From assembly GCA_036644375.1 (NCBI GenBank), contig JAVXQD010000038.1:1-19489 (forward strand): 19,489 bases of DNA, read 5' to 3'. A program made the position numbers and the translations under genes. Under the pieces are notes generated by a model, which worked only from the letters and a program-made list of their open reading frames with translations, had not been told where the DNA came from and ran no database searches. This stretch comes from CALWZE01 sp036644375 (lineage in GTDB: Bacteria > Bacillota > Clostridia > Oscillospirales > Ruminococcaceae). Every line of letters starts with the position of its first letter. Position 1 is the first letter of the stretch. Positions 8,321 to 15,101 of the stretch are shown piece by piece.

Positions 8321-8326
8321 AAAGCT

Positions 8327-8650
8327 ATGAGTGATGAAAAGCCGAAAAACAGCTTTCAAAAAATATATGAGACAGTGAAAAAAATTCCGCGCGGACATGT
8401 CGCCACCTATGGACAGGTGGCGGCACTGTCGGGCAATGTGCGCTGGTCGCGTGTTGTCGGCTTTGCACTTCACGTCAATCCCGATCCCGCCAATATACCA
8501 TGCTTTCGGGTAGTCAATCGTTTCGGAGAGTGCAGCGGCTCGTTTGCTTTCGGCGGCGAGTCCGCGCAAAGACACCTGCTCGAAGCGGACGGTGTCGGCT
8601 TTTTACCCGACGGGCGTGTGGATATTAAAAAGCATCTGTGGAGACCATGA
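8327..8650 (+). CDS. MGMT-family DNA methyltransferase-like protein
   Basis: A 107-residue protein consisting only of the DNA-binding/active-site domain of O6-alkylguanine-DNA alkyltransferases, with no N-terminal domain. Family signatures are VPRG-like IPRGHVATYGQVA (20-32), RVVGFALHVNP (42-52, the arginine-finger helix region) and the active-site segment IPCFRVVN (57-64). The acceptor cysteine C59 is present, so it is not a tryptophan-type alkyltransferase-like (ATL) protein, but the usual histidine of PCHRV is phenylalanine (F60). Whether it still transfers alkyl groups or only binds damaged DNA is open. It begins 6 bases after mltG without its own clear ribosome site, suggesting coupled translation, and ends at the strong terminator. 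Confidence 0.85.
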   Translation: MSDEKPKNSFQKIYETVKKIPRGHVATYGQVAALSGNVRWSRVVGFALHVNPDPANIPCFRVVNRFGECSGSFAFGGESAQRHLLEADGVGFLPDGRVDIKKHLWRP

Positions 8651-8692
8651 AAAAGCGGCGGGACACCAACCCCTTGGTGCCCGCCGCTTTTT
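8650..8692. terminator. Strong bidirectional intrinsic terminator
   Basis: GCGGCGGG (8655-8662) pairs with CCCGCCGC (8680-8687), and CACCAA (8664-8669) with TTGGTG (8674-8679). There is one bulged A and a CCCC loop. The stem is flanked by five A on the left and five T on the right. It ends the mltG-MGMT transcript and can also terminate the minus-strand small gene at 8724-8849. Confidence 0.95.
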
Positions 8693-8723
8693 GGAACATA
8701 TTTTGAAGTGCGCAACCTCTATT

Positions 8724-8849
8724 TTATGCGGCATATTCGAGTGCAAGCTCGGCTGCTGCCTCCTGCCTGCTGTCCGCCGAAAACAAAAAAGCTCCGTTTG
8801 CGTCGTAAACCTCATAGTGCTCCATCACGCGTACGATTTCCGGTTTCAT
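8724..8849 (-). CDS. Small 41-residue protein of unknown function
   Basis: A short minus-strand gene below common length cut-offs. It begins ATG at 8849 and ends TAA at 8724. The peptide starts MKPEIVRVMEHYEVYDANGA and continues FLFSADSRQEAAAELALEYAA. An excellent ribosome site, GGAGGG, lies 6 bases upstream of the ATG, and the strong terminator (8650-8692) sits just downstream, so the unit has a start signal, frame and end. The composition is acidic and soluble; a short beta-hairpin (HYEVYDANGAFLFSAD) followed by an alanine/glutamate helix is a reasonable guess. It is divergent from the small gene at 9031-9183, with an inverted repeat in the upstream region. I do not recognise the family. 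Confidence 0.65.
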   Translation of the reverse strand: MKPEIVRVMEHYEVYDANGAFLFSADSRQEAAAELALEYAA

Positions 8850-8876
8850 GATTTACCCTCCGATTCGGTGCTGCGG

Positions 8877-8922
8877 TTGTTAAACCGATTATTTATCTGT
8901 TTGACTGTAATCAGTTTAACAA
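8877..8922. promoter_or_regulatory. 14-bp inverted repeat between two divergent small genes (operator candidate)
   Basis: TTGTTAAACCGATT (8877-8890) and AATCAGTTTAACAA (8909-8922) are inverted copies with one mismatch, separated by 18 bases. The element lies 28 bases upstream of the minus-strand small gene's ATG. The minus strand carries a possible TTGTTA -35 within the right arm and AT-rich -10-like sequence (ATAAAT) in the spacer. A repressor dimer site overlapping the promoter is the simplest reading; an RNA hairpin in the leader is the alternative. Confidence 0.5.
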
Positions 8923-9030
8923 ATTTCATGTCCCATTAGACGGACAGTAAATCGCAGCTGCAAAAAAATTCAACAATATAAACGGGCGTGGATATTACCG
9001 CCCATACAAATGAAAGGTTTGGATAAAATA

Positions 9031-9183
9031 ATGGATAAATATATAATTTACGGGGTATTCTTTTTTTCAATGCTCTGCTTTCCGGCTTATTTTCTGCTTC
9101 TGTTTTTAAAAAAGCGCAAGGAGAAAAATCAAGCAGAGGATGAGAAAGGCAATAAAGACGAAAGAGACCTTTTCGACAATTGA
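9031..9183 (+). CDS. Small single-span membrane protein (50 residues)
   Basis: ATG at 9031 opens 50 codons to TGA at 9181-9183. Residues about 4-26 are one hydrophobic segment (YIIYGVFFFSMLCFPAYFLL), followed immediately by KKRKEK and a highly charged tail with many D, E and K residues. By the positive-inside rule, the N-terminus faces outside and the tail is in the cytoplasm. The hydrophobic-then-charged order makes a chance frame unlikely, although the ribosome site is only moderate (GGAT, and AAAGG further up). An in-frame ATG at 9010 is a longer alternative. The family is unrecognised. It is divergent to the 41-residue gene. Confidence 0.55.
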   Translation: MDKYIIYGVFFFSMLCFPAYFLLLFLKKRKEKNQAEDEKGNKDERDLFDN

Positions 9184-9413
9184 TTGCGCATTTATGCCAT
9201 ATAAGCAATATTTTACTTGAATTTTACATGACTGCCATCTCGGCTTTACCGCAGGGTGTTATCATGCTGTAAATACCCGATAGCGGCGTTGCCAGATTGC
9301 GCGGCAGCACGAGGCGAATCGGCGCGCAAGGGCAGTCCGAGAGCGACAAGACAAACCGACGGCTCAGGTGAGGCCGTATTACAAATTCGATTTGCGGCAA
9401 AGGGATATAAGAT

Positions 9414-10103
9414 ATGATTTATATTGTTGAGGATGACGTGAATATCAGGCAGATGGAGAGCTATGCGCTTAAAAACAGCGGATTTGAAACAGAGGAATTC
9501 GGTGACGCGACAGGCTTTTTTGAGCGCTGTGAACAGCTGATTCCGAGGCTCGTGATTTTGGATGTTATGCTGCCTCGCGATGACGGTCTGCTGATATTGA
9601 AAGAGATACGCGGCAACCCAAAGCTGCGCGCGCTGCCGGTGATAATGGTCACAGCCAAGGCGAGCGAGCTTGACGCGGTAAAGGGACTTGATTTCGGCGC
9701 GGACGATTATATCACGAAGCCGTTCGGAATAATGGAGTTCATATCCCGCGTCAAAGCAGTGCTGCGCCGCACAGCACCTCAGACAGCGGTTCCCTGCATG
9801 TCACTGGGCGGTATCGAGCTGGATGACGGCAAGCACACGGTCAGCGCGAACGGAGTGCCCTGCGACCTGACCTACAAGGAATTCGAGCTGCTCAAGCTCC
9901 TGCTTTTAAATGAGGATATCGTGCTCACGCGCGAAAAAATCATGGACAGGGTGTGGGGCTCCGATTATGAGGGCGAGACGAGGACGGTTGATGTCCACGT
10001 GAAAACCCTCAGACAAAAGCTCGGCGAGTGCGGCAATATGATAAAGACGGTTCGCAGCGTCGGATACAAAATTGAGGTTGACAATATTGGAAGAACAAAT
10101 TAA
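9414..10103 (+). CDS. OmpR/PhoB-type response regulator
   Basis: A 229-residue transcription regulator with an N-terminal receiver and C-terminal winged helix. Receiver residues are complete: acidic pair D7/D8 in VEDDVN, phospho-acceptor D50 in LVILDVMLP, T80 in IMVTAK and K102 in ITKPF. The DNA-binding domain (about 131-225) shows LTYKEFELLKLLL, the recognition-helix region RTVDVHVKTLRQKL and the wing IKTVRSVGYKIE. It is closest in style to PhoP/PhoB of Firmicutes, which answer phosphate limitation, but the regulon cannot be read from here. The kinase gene overlaps its 3' end by 17 bases, so the two are co-translated partners. The 230 bases upstream (9184-9413) hold no clear promoter or gene. 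Confidence 0.93.
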   Translation: MIYIVEDDVNIRQMESYALKNSGFETEEFGDATGFFERCEQLIPRLVILDVMLPRDDGLLILKEIRGNPKLRALPVIMVTAKASELDAVKGLDFGADDYITKPFGIMEFISRVKAVLRRTAPQTAVPCMSLGGIELDDGKHTVSANGVPCDLTYKEFELLKLLLLNEDIVLTREKIMDRVWGSDYEGETRTVDVHVKTLRQKLGECGNMIKTVRSVGYKIEVDNIGRTN

Positions 10104-11418
10104 TAAAAGACTGTTTTTTATCGGAATTCTATCCCTTGTGCTGGCGACGATTATGACGACGGCGGTTTTTCAAAGAACCTATGACAGTCAGGTAAAAAGC
10201 GACCTGCGCATGAGCGCGGAGCTGATAGTGTCCGTGTTTGAAAAAAGCGGAGGGCAGCTTGAGCTGATGGGCGGAGATGATATTCGAATTACGCATATAG
10301 ACCGTCAGGGCAGGGTTCTGTACGAGAGCATGGCGGACTGTGATACGATGGAAAATCACATCGAGCGCCCCGAGGTGCTGTCTGCAATAAAGAGTGGAAC
10401 GGGTGAGGATATCAGAAAATCATCGACGTTCGGCTACAGCACATTTTACTACGCGATAAAGCTGACTGACGGCAGTGTGCTGAGAGTGTCCCGCGATGTG
10501 AAAAGCATGTATTCCTCATTTGACCGTATGCTGCTTATCATCACGCTGCTCGCATTTGCGATTCTCGTGATATCCGTTGTGCTGTCTGTCTACCTGACAA
10601 AGCAGCTTGTCCGTCCCATTGAGGATATGGCGCGCAATCTCGATGAGATAGATGAGAATGTGCCATATCATGAGCTTGAGCCATTCGCTCTGAAAATCAA
10701 GGAGCAGCAGCTGCGCAAGCGCGAAAATGACCGATTGCGTCAGGAGTTTACAGCCAATGTATCGCATGAGCTGAAAACTCCGCTCACCTCAATTTCGGGC
10801 TATGCCGAAATGATAGAAAACGGCATGGCAAAGCCGGAGGATGTGAATGACTTTGCAGGTAAAATTCACAACGAAGCGGGACGTTTAATCTCGCTTATCG
10901 GGGATATTTTAAAGCTCGGCGAGATTGAGGAACAGAGTGATATAAAAAAAGAGAGGGTTAATCTCAGCGAAATCTCAGCTGAAATTGTCGATTCATTAGC
11001 CTTTTCCGCGGAGAGGGCAGGGGTGAGGCTTGAAGCTGTGGGCGAGAGCTGCTATGTGACAGGCGACAGGGATATGCTCGCGGAAATGGTATTCAACCTT
11101 TGCGACAACGCAATTCGGTACAACAGTGCAGACGGCAGTGTTCTGGTGAGAACCGAATCAGATGGGAAAAATGTCATGCTCAGTGTCGAGGACACAGGCA
11201 TCGGAATTCCCAAGGAACATCAAAGCAGGATATTCGAGAGGTTCTATAGGGTAGATAAAAGCCGCAGCAAACAGACCGGCGGCACGGGACTCGGACTTGC
11301 GATAGTAAAGCATATTGCGCTCAAGCACGGCGCGTCAATCTCGATTATCAGCAATTTCGGCGAGGGCACAAGAGTGATTGTCGAGTTTCCAAACTCCATC
11401 TGTCATGAACAGGCGTGA
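10087..11418 (+). CDS. PhoR-type membrane sensor histidine kinase
   Basis: About 443 residues. Two membrane segments (about 9-28 and 149-170) enclose an extracellular sensor of roughly 120 residues with a PAS-like/CACHE-like character. A HAMP-type segment follows (TKQLVRPIEDMARNL), then the phospho-acceptor helix FTANVSHELKTPLTSISGY (H227) and an HATPase_c domain with N box NLCDNAIRYN, G1 VEDTGIGIP, F box FERFYRVD and G2 GGTGLGLAIVKH. It phosphorylates the response regulator encoded just upstream. The start is a TTG at 10087 with GAGG about 10 bases before it, inside the regulator's coding region. A TTG at 10072 is possible but would leave no ribosome site. No terminator is obvious in 11419-11510. 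Confidence 0.92.
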   Translation: MEEQINKRLFFIGILSLVLATIMTTAVFQRTYDSQVKSDLRMSAELIVSVFEKSGGQLELMGGDDIRITHIDRQGRVLYESMADCDTMENHIERPEVLSAIKSGTGEDIRKSSTFGYSTFYYAIKLTDGSVLRVSRDVKSMYSSFDRMLLIITLLAFAILVISVVLSVYLTKQLVRPIEDMARNLDEIDENVPYHELEPFALKIKEQQLRKRENDRLRQEFTANVSHELKTPLTSISGYAEMIENGMAKPEDVNDFAGKIHNEAGRLISLIGDILKLGEIEEQSDIKKERVNLSEISAEIVDSLAFSAERAGVRLEAVGESCYVTGDRDMLAEMVFNLCDNAIRYNSADGSVLVRTESDGKNVMLSVEDTGIGIPKEHQSRIFERFYRVDKSRSKQTGGTGLGLAIVKHIALKHGASISIISNFGEGTRVIVEFPNSICHEQA

Positions 11419-11540
11419 AAAAGGGCAAGACAAATCCTGCGTTCAGCGCCTGTAAGATACCGGAACAGGGACTCGGATAAGAGAATATTCCTCCTAATCA
11501 AATTATTGCAAATATTACACGTGATTTTTATAATGACATG

Positions 11541-11549
11541 TGATATAAT
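11541..11549 (+). promoter_or_regulatory. Extended -10 promoter for the hemolysin III family gene
   Basis: TGATATAAT at 11541-11549 is a perfect extended -10, identical to the one before mltG. The -35 region is weak. It predicts a leader of about 58 bases. In that leader GCAAT (11554-11558) can pair with ATTGC (11590-11594), and TTTCGCA (11567-11573) with TGCGGAA (11584-11590), just ahead of the ribosome site. Confidence 0.6.
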
Positions 11550-11613
11550 ATAGGCAATGATGATAATTTCGCAAAGCTGAAAATGCGGAATTGCAATAAT
11601 TTTCGGAGGGGCT

Positions 11614-12291
11614 ATGGAACGAGTAAAGAGAATTAAGCTTGCAGACAGAGAGCTGCCGGACTATACGAACGGCGAAGAGATGTTCAATATGGTGTCGCAT
11701 ATTGTGGGGGCGGCAATAGGGGTCGCGGGGCTTGTGCTATGCGTCATTGTATCTGCAATGCACCACAATACGGCAGGAATACTGACATCAATCGTATATG
11801 GGTGCTGTGTGATTTTGCTCTACACAATGTCCAGTATTTATCACGGGCTTAAAGCACCGGCGGCAAAAAAGGTGTTTCAGGTAATAGATCATTGCACGAT
11901 ATATTTTATGATTGCGGGCTCATACACTCCGCTGACAATCTGCGCGATAGCGAAGGTCAATCCCGCAGCGGGCTGGACGATTTTCGGATTTGTCTGGGCG
12001 CTGACCGCATTGGCTGTCACGCTTACGGCGATAGATCTTGAAAAATACCGCTATTTTTCTATGGCGTGCTATCTCGGAATGGGCTGGTGCGTTGTCGCCG
12101 CGATAAAGCCCGCATACGAGTCGATACCGCTGCCGGGCTTTATCCTGCTTATCGTGGGCGGGCTGTTCTATACGTCAGGCTGTATTTTCTACGGCTTGGG
12201 CGGGAAAAAGAGATGGTTCCATTCGATATTTCACCTGTTTGTACTCGCGGGCAGCATATCGCATCTGCTCTGCATGCTGTATGTGCTGTGA
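11614..12291 (+). CDS. Hemolysin III family / PAQR-type membrane protein
   Basis: A 225-residue integral membrane protein with about seven hydrophobic segments. The family's metal-binding motifs are present: E21/N25-SH (EEMFNMVSHIVG), SSIYHGL, the central IDHCTIYFMIAGSYTPL, and the C-terminal HSIFHLFVLAGSISH. Together the Ser/His/Asp residues form the predicted zinc site of the PAQR/CREST superfamily. Despite its name the family is not generally a toxin; its role in bacteria is unclear, with membrane lipid or fluidity control proposed. The ribosome site CGGAGGGG sits about 6 bases before the ATG. The gene is monocistronic, with its own promoter and the terminator at 12385-12436. Confidence 0.92.
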   Translation: MERVKRIKLADRELPDYTNGEEMFNMVSHIVGAAIGVAGLVLCVIVSAMHHNTAGILTSIVYGCCVILLYTMSSIYHGLKAPAAKKVFQVIDHCTIYFMIAGSYTPLTICAIAKVNPAAGWTIFGFVWALTALAVTLTAIDLEKYRYFSMACYLGMGWCVVAAIKPAYESIPLPGFILLIVGGLFYTSGCIFYGLGGKKRWFHSIFHLFVLAGSISHLLCMLYVL

Positions 12292-12384
12292 AATACGCCC
12301 GTAAATCTGATTTGCGATTTTTCGGGAGCAATGCATGAGATTTGCAGTCAGCTGCTGCAAGGGTGCTTCAAAAAAATATTACAC

Positions 12385-12436
12385 AAAAAAATTCGCTCTG
12401 CAACAACGGATAAAGCCGTTGTCAGAGCGAATTTTA
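12385..12436. terminator. Strong bidirectional terminator after the hemolysin III family gene
   Basis: AATTCGCTCTG (12390-12400) pairs with CAGAGCGAATT (12423-12433), and ACAACGG (12403-12409) pairs with CCGTTGT (12416-12422), around a short ATAAAG loop. A-run on the left, TTTT on the right. This also marks the left edge of the AT-rich island. Confidence 0.95.
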
Positions 12437-12842
12437 TTATTTCAAAACGATTTAATATGCATTTTGCTATTTACGGCTGCCCGTTTTAAAGTTTTTAATT
12501 TTTGAAAATGAGCTTAATAGGCTCAACGCTGCCTGTATGGACCTTATGTACAAGCAGGGACGCGTTTTACCATACAACGCCAATTGTTGAAGTGCTTATT
12601 TTTTGCCGAAAACCGAGCAGTGAAGCGGGTTTTCGAAATTACCGTCAATGCGCAGATTCCGGTCAAAATCATCCTTTTCGGACACGGTCACGCAATTTTC
12701 TGCGGTATGCCATTTCGCACATTTTCAAAATTTTGTTTTCTGTCTGCGCTGTTACAAGTGAAGAAAAAAACTAACTTAATGCTTATCGGAAGAATGCTTT
12801 TGGATTTAGTAAATTGTAAATAAGTAAATCTCAACTTAGCTG
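12437..12842. other. Unexplained 400-base stretch left of the ATPase gene
   Basis: No gene I can support. It contains paired elements: GAGC/GCTC around TTAATAG near 12510, GTATGG (12535-12540) with CCATAC (12570-12575), and CGAAAACC (12607-12614) with GGTTTTCG (12628-12635). Several frames are open at once on both strands. The most protein-like is a minus-strand frame over about 12596-12730 (containing TVSEKDDFDRNLRIDGNFEN) that has no start codon and one stop before a further open stretch, so it could be a decayed gene. A structured RNA or a mobile repeat is equally possible. Three TTAGTAAAT/TAAGTAAATC-like repeats occur from about 12806. Confidence 0.5.
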
Positions 12843-12881
12843 TTGACAGCTTATAAAAAGTGGTTTATAATTAAGTAAATC
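12821..12881 (+). repeat. Direct repeat TAAGTAAATC flanking the ATPase promoter
   Basis: TAAGTAAATC occurs at 12821-12830 and again at 12872-12881, 51 bases apart. A third, imperfect copy, TTAGTAAATT, is at about 12806-12815. The copies lie just upstream of the -35 and just downstream of the -10, so they could be iterated regulator sites. Confidence 0.6.
12843..12871 (+). promoter_or_regulatory. Consensus sigma-A promoter of the ATPase gene
   Basis: TTGACA (12843-12848), exactly 17 bases, TATAAT (12866-12871): a perfect consensus match. The predicted start near 12878 leaves a leader of about 35 bases before ATG 12913. Confidence 0.9.
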
Positions 12882-12889
12882 ATAAACCA
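12861..12889. promoter_or_regulatory. Inverted repeat over the -10 and transcription start (operator candidate)
   Basis: TGGTTTAT (12861-12868) and ATAAACCA (12882-12889) are perfect 8-bp inverted copies with a 13-base spacer. They cover the -10 element and the predicted start, the usual place for a repressor to block a strong promoter. Confidence 0.55.
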
Positions 12890-12912
12890 TGAGTACGCTT
12901 GGAGGTACGCCA

Positions 12913-14322
12913 ATGTTTATAGGAAGAGAAAATGAACTTCGTACATTAGACAAACTATATAATTCCGATAAATTTGAATTTGCTGTTATTTACGGACGTC
13001 GTCGTGTTGGTAAAACTGCGCTTATCAGCGAGTTTGCAAAAAATAAAGATACTGTTTTTTTCACAGGTGTTGAAACCAACGCAAAGCAAAATCTTGACAA
13101 TTTTTCAAGATGCATTATGGAATACAACACCGGTATAGCAGCTGATTCTTCTTTTTCGTCTTTTCAATCAGCGTTAGAATATGTTTTTGAATTGGCAAAA
13201 ACCAAAAGAATAGTGTTGGTTATTGACGAATACCCGTATGTAGCTCGTGCATCTAAAAGTCTTGCATCTACTCTTCAGCTTATAATAGATAAAAACAAGG
13301 ATAGCTCCAAGCTGTTCTTGATTCTTTGCGGCTCTTCTATGTCCTATATGGAAGATTGTGTTTTGGCATACAAAGCTCCGCTTTACGGAAGAAGAACGGC
13401 ACAGCTCAAAATCAATCCTTTTGAGTTTTTTGAAGCTTGCCGCTATTTCACTGAATTGTCTGATGAGGATAAGGCGTTGGCGTACGGAATTGTCGGAGGA
13501 ACACCGCAATATTTAATGCAGCTTAATGACAGTCTATCCATTGAGGAAAACATAAAAAACACTCATCTTAATCCCATATCCTCTATTTTTGAGGAACCGA
13601 ACAATCTTTTAAAACAAGAAGTGCGTGAACCGGCTATTTATAATGCTATTATTACAGCAATCGCCACCGGATGCTCCAAGATGAACGAAATATCCAATAA
13701 AATTGATGAAGAGACAAGCGTGTGTGCTACCTATATAAAGAATTTGATTGCGCTGGGAATTGTAAAAAAAGAATCGCCCTACGGCGAAAAATCCGGCCGT
13801 AAGACGATTTACTCCATTGAGGATAATATGTTCCGCTTTTGGTATCGCTTTGTGCCGGAAAACACCTCGATTATTTCTCGTGGAGCTACAGACTTAGCGT
13901 ACAGCAGAATTGCACCGCAGCTCAATGCCTATATGGGCGGTGTGTTTGAAGAAATTTGTAAGCAGTATCTTTGGACGCTGCTTCTTAACGGAAGCTGCCC
14001 CGTTAATTTCAATGATTTAGGTCGTTGGTGGGGTGCTAATCCCAAAACAAAATCTCAAGAAGAAATTGACATTATGGGAACCGATAAAGACTCTGCCTTG
14101 TTCGGCGAGTGCAAGTGGACAAATGAAAAAGTAGACCTCGGTGTGCTCCTAAAGCTTGTAGAGCGCAGCGAGCTGTTTAGCTATAAGAAGAAGCAGTTTT
14201 ACCTCTTTGCCAAAACCGGATTTACTAAAGGCTGTATGGATAGGGCAACTGAAATGGATAATGTAACGCTCGTTACCTATGAGGATATGTTAAGAGCAGA
14301 GAAAATTTCAATAAAGTCTTGA
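12913..14322 (+). CDS. ATPase with winged helix and DUF234 (PD-(D/E)XK-like) C-terminus
   Basis: A 469-residue protein of the archaeal-type ATPase family (PF01637 style) with a DUF234 C-terminus. N-terminal MFIGRENEL is typical. Walker A is GRRRVGKT (28-35), Walker B VLVIDEYP (101-108, D105-E106) and the sensor-like strand LILCGSSMS (136-144). GGTPQYLMQL follows at 195-204. Residues about 240-300 read as a winged helix (SKMNEISNKIDEE...YIKNLIALGIVKKESP). The C-terminus has EEID (D386) and GECKW (E399-x-K401), the D...ExK pattern of PD-(D/E)XK nuclease folds. Biological role unknown; such ATPases occur widely as accessory genes. Start chosen at ATG 12913 because TTGGAGG lies about 8 bases upstream; ATG 12889 is in frame but sits in the operator candidate. 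Codons are markedly more AT-ending than in neighbouring genes, suggesting transfer. Confidence 0.9.
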   Translation: MFIGRENELRTLDKLYNSDKFEFAVIYGRRRVGKTALISEFAKNKDTVFFTGVETNAKQNLDNFSRCIMEYNTGIAADSSFSSFQSALEYVFELAKTKRIVLVIDEYPYVARASKSLASTLQLIIDKNKDSSKLFLILCGSSMSYMEDCVLAYKAPLYGRRTAQLKINPFEFFEACRYFTELSDEDKALAYGIVGGTPQYLMQLNDSLSIEENIKNTHLNPISSIFEEPNNLLKQEVREPAIYNAIITAIATGCSKMNEISNKIDEETSVCATYIKNLIALGIVKKESPYGEKSGRKTIYSIEDNMFRFWYRFVPENTSIISRGATDLAYSRIAPQLNAYMGGVFEEICKQYLWTLLLNGSCPVNFNDLGRWWGANPKTKSQEEIDIMGTDKDSALFGECKWTNEKVDLGVLLKLVERSELFSYKKKQFYLFAKTGFTKGCMDRATEMDNVTLVTYEDMLRAEKISIKS

Positions 14323-14353
14323 TTGTGAAATTACTGATATGGAGGAAAAACAG

Positions 14354-14410
14354 ATGATACTTCATGATATGATTGAGAGAATAAAGATACTCTTTTGCGT
14401 CCTCTCTTGA
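14354..14410 (+). pseudogene. Clipped 18-codon frame after the ATPase gene
   Basis: A strong ribosome site (TGGAGG at about 14340-14345) and ATG at 14354 open MILHDMIERIKILFCVLS, then TGA. A well-placed start with almost no gene behind it suggests a second gene of the island cut short at about 14390-14400, where composition also returns to that of the chromosome. It could instead be a true leader peptide or chance. Compare the minus-strand remnant described for the same stretch. Confidence 0.3.
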
Positions 14411-14486
14411 GACCGTGAAGGTGGCGCGGTTAAGCCGGTTTTGGCTTACTTCCTGCCATTCCCTGAGTACTGCCTGTGTCGCCCAA

Positions 14487-14993
14487 TCATTGTGCAGATG
14501 AAATTTCCGCGGGGGAGTCGGTCTTTTGGTGGGGGGTGCACTGCTCGTAGATGAAGATGGAATTGGCATAATGTCCGATTCCGAAAATCAGTGCGGAGCA
14601 GATGATGAATTTTGAGCCAATCCAAAGTCCGGCGAAAATAAAAGCAAGGATGAGGAATACCGCCATCGGAACGGAAATCTTAAAAATCGGCTTGTATAGC
14701 AGATTGAACTCCATGTTTCCGAAAACATAGCGAAACCACAGACAATAGTAAGCAACAATGCATCCGGACATCAGCCAAAACCATATATTCAAGGACGCAC
14801 TGTTAAATTTAAAGCCCGAAAATACAGGCGATGCGATGCATAAAACGCGGCCGACAATTTCAAACGCGTTAAATATTTTGCTGTTGCGGCACAGACCGAC
14901 AGGCCTGTTGCGCACAGGGAGAATGAAATAGATGACATTGGGTAAAGTGATTATTAAAGAAATAAGTATGCCGATGTATGAAATAAACATCAT
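14487..14993 (-). CDS. Uncharacterised multi-span membrane protein
   Basis: A 168-residue protein with about five hydrophobic segments: roughly residues 2-27, 43-62, 70-90, 104-125 and 128-150. The conserved-looking stretch LNIWFWLMSGCIVAYYCLWFRYVF lies in the middle, and the end is a short polar tail. I have an impression of similar uncharacterised membrane proteins in Clostridia but cannot name a family. The start ATG at 14993 has GGAGAG about 7 bases upstream. The gene is in the same direction as the transporter gene at 15205-16104, 211 bases away. Confidence 0.75.
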   Translation of the reverse strand: MMFISYIGILISLIITLPNVIYFILPVRNRPVGLCRNSKIFNAFEIVGRVLCIASPVFSGFKFNSASLNIWFWLMSGCIVAYYCLWFRYVFGNMEFNLLYKPIFKISVPMAVFLILAFIFAGLWIGSKFIICSALIFGIGHYANSIFIYEQCTPHQKTDSPAEISSAQ

Positions 14994-15101
14994 TTATGCT
15001 CTCCGCGCACTTTGGCGCACAATATTCGGCGATTGAACTTTGAGAATAATGCCTTAAGGTCGTCTCACCGTGGGGACGTGCTTTTGGTGTCGGGATACAC
15101 G

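Noticed and set aside
8936..9208. A 90-codon minus-strand frame opposite the small membrane protein
   Set aside because: It has no ribosome site, and the plus-strand reading gives a far more convincing hydrophobic-then-charged small protein.
12502..12823. Two overlapping plus-strand frames of 90 and 79 codons before the ATPase gene
   Set aside because: No ribosome sites, low-complexity-free but unfamiliar peptides, and mutual overlap; treated as part of an unexplained non-coding stretch.
12437..14486. Integrated phage, transposon or integrative element with attachment sites
   Set aside because: No integrase, transposase, terminal inverted repeats or flanking direct repeats were seen; only the composition shift and the scar remain.
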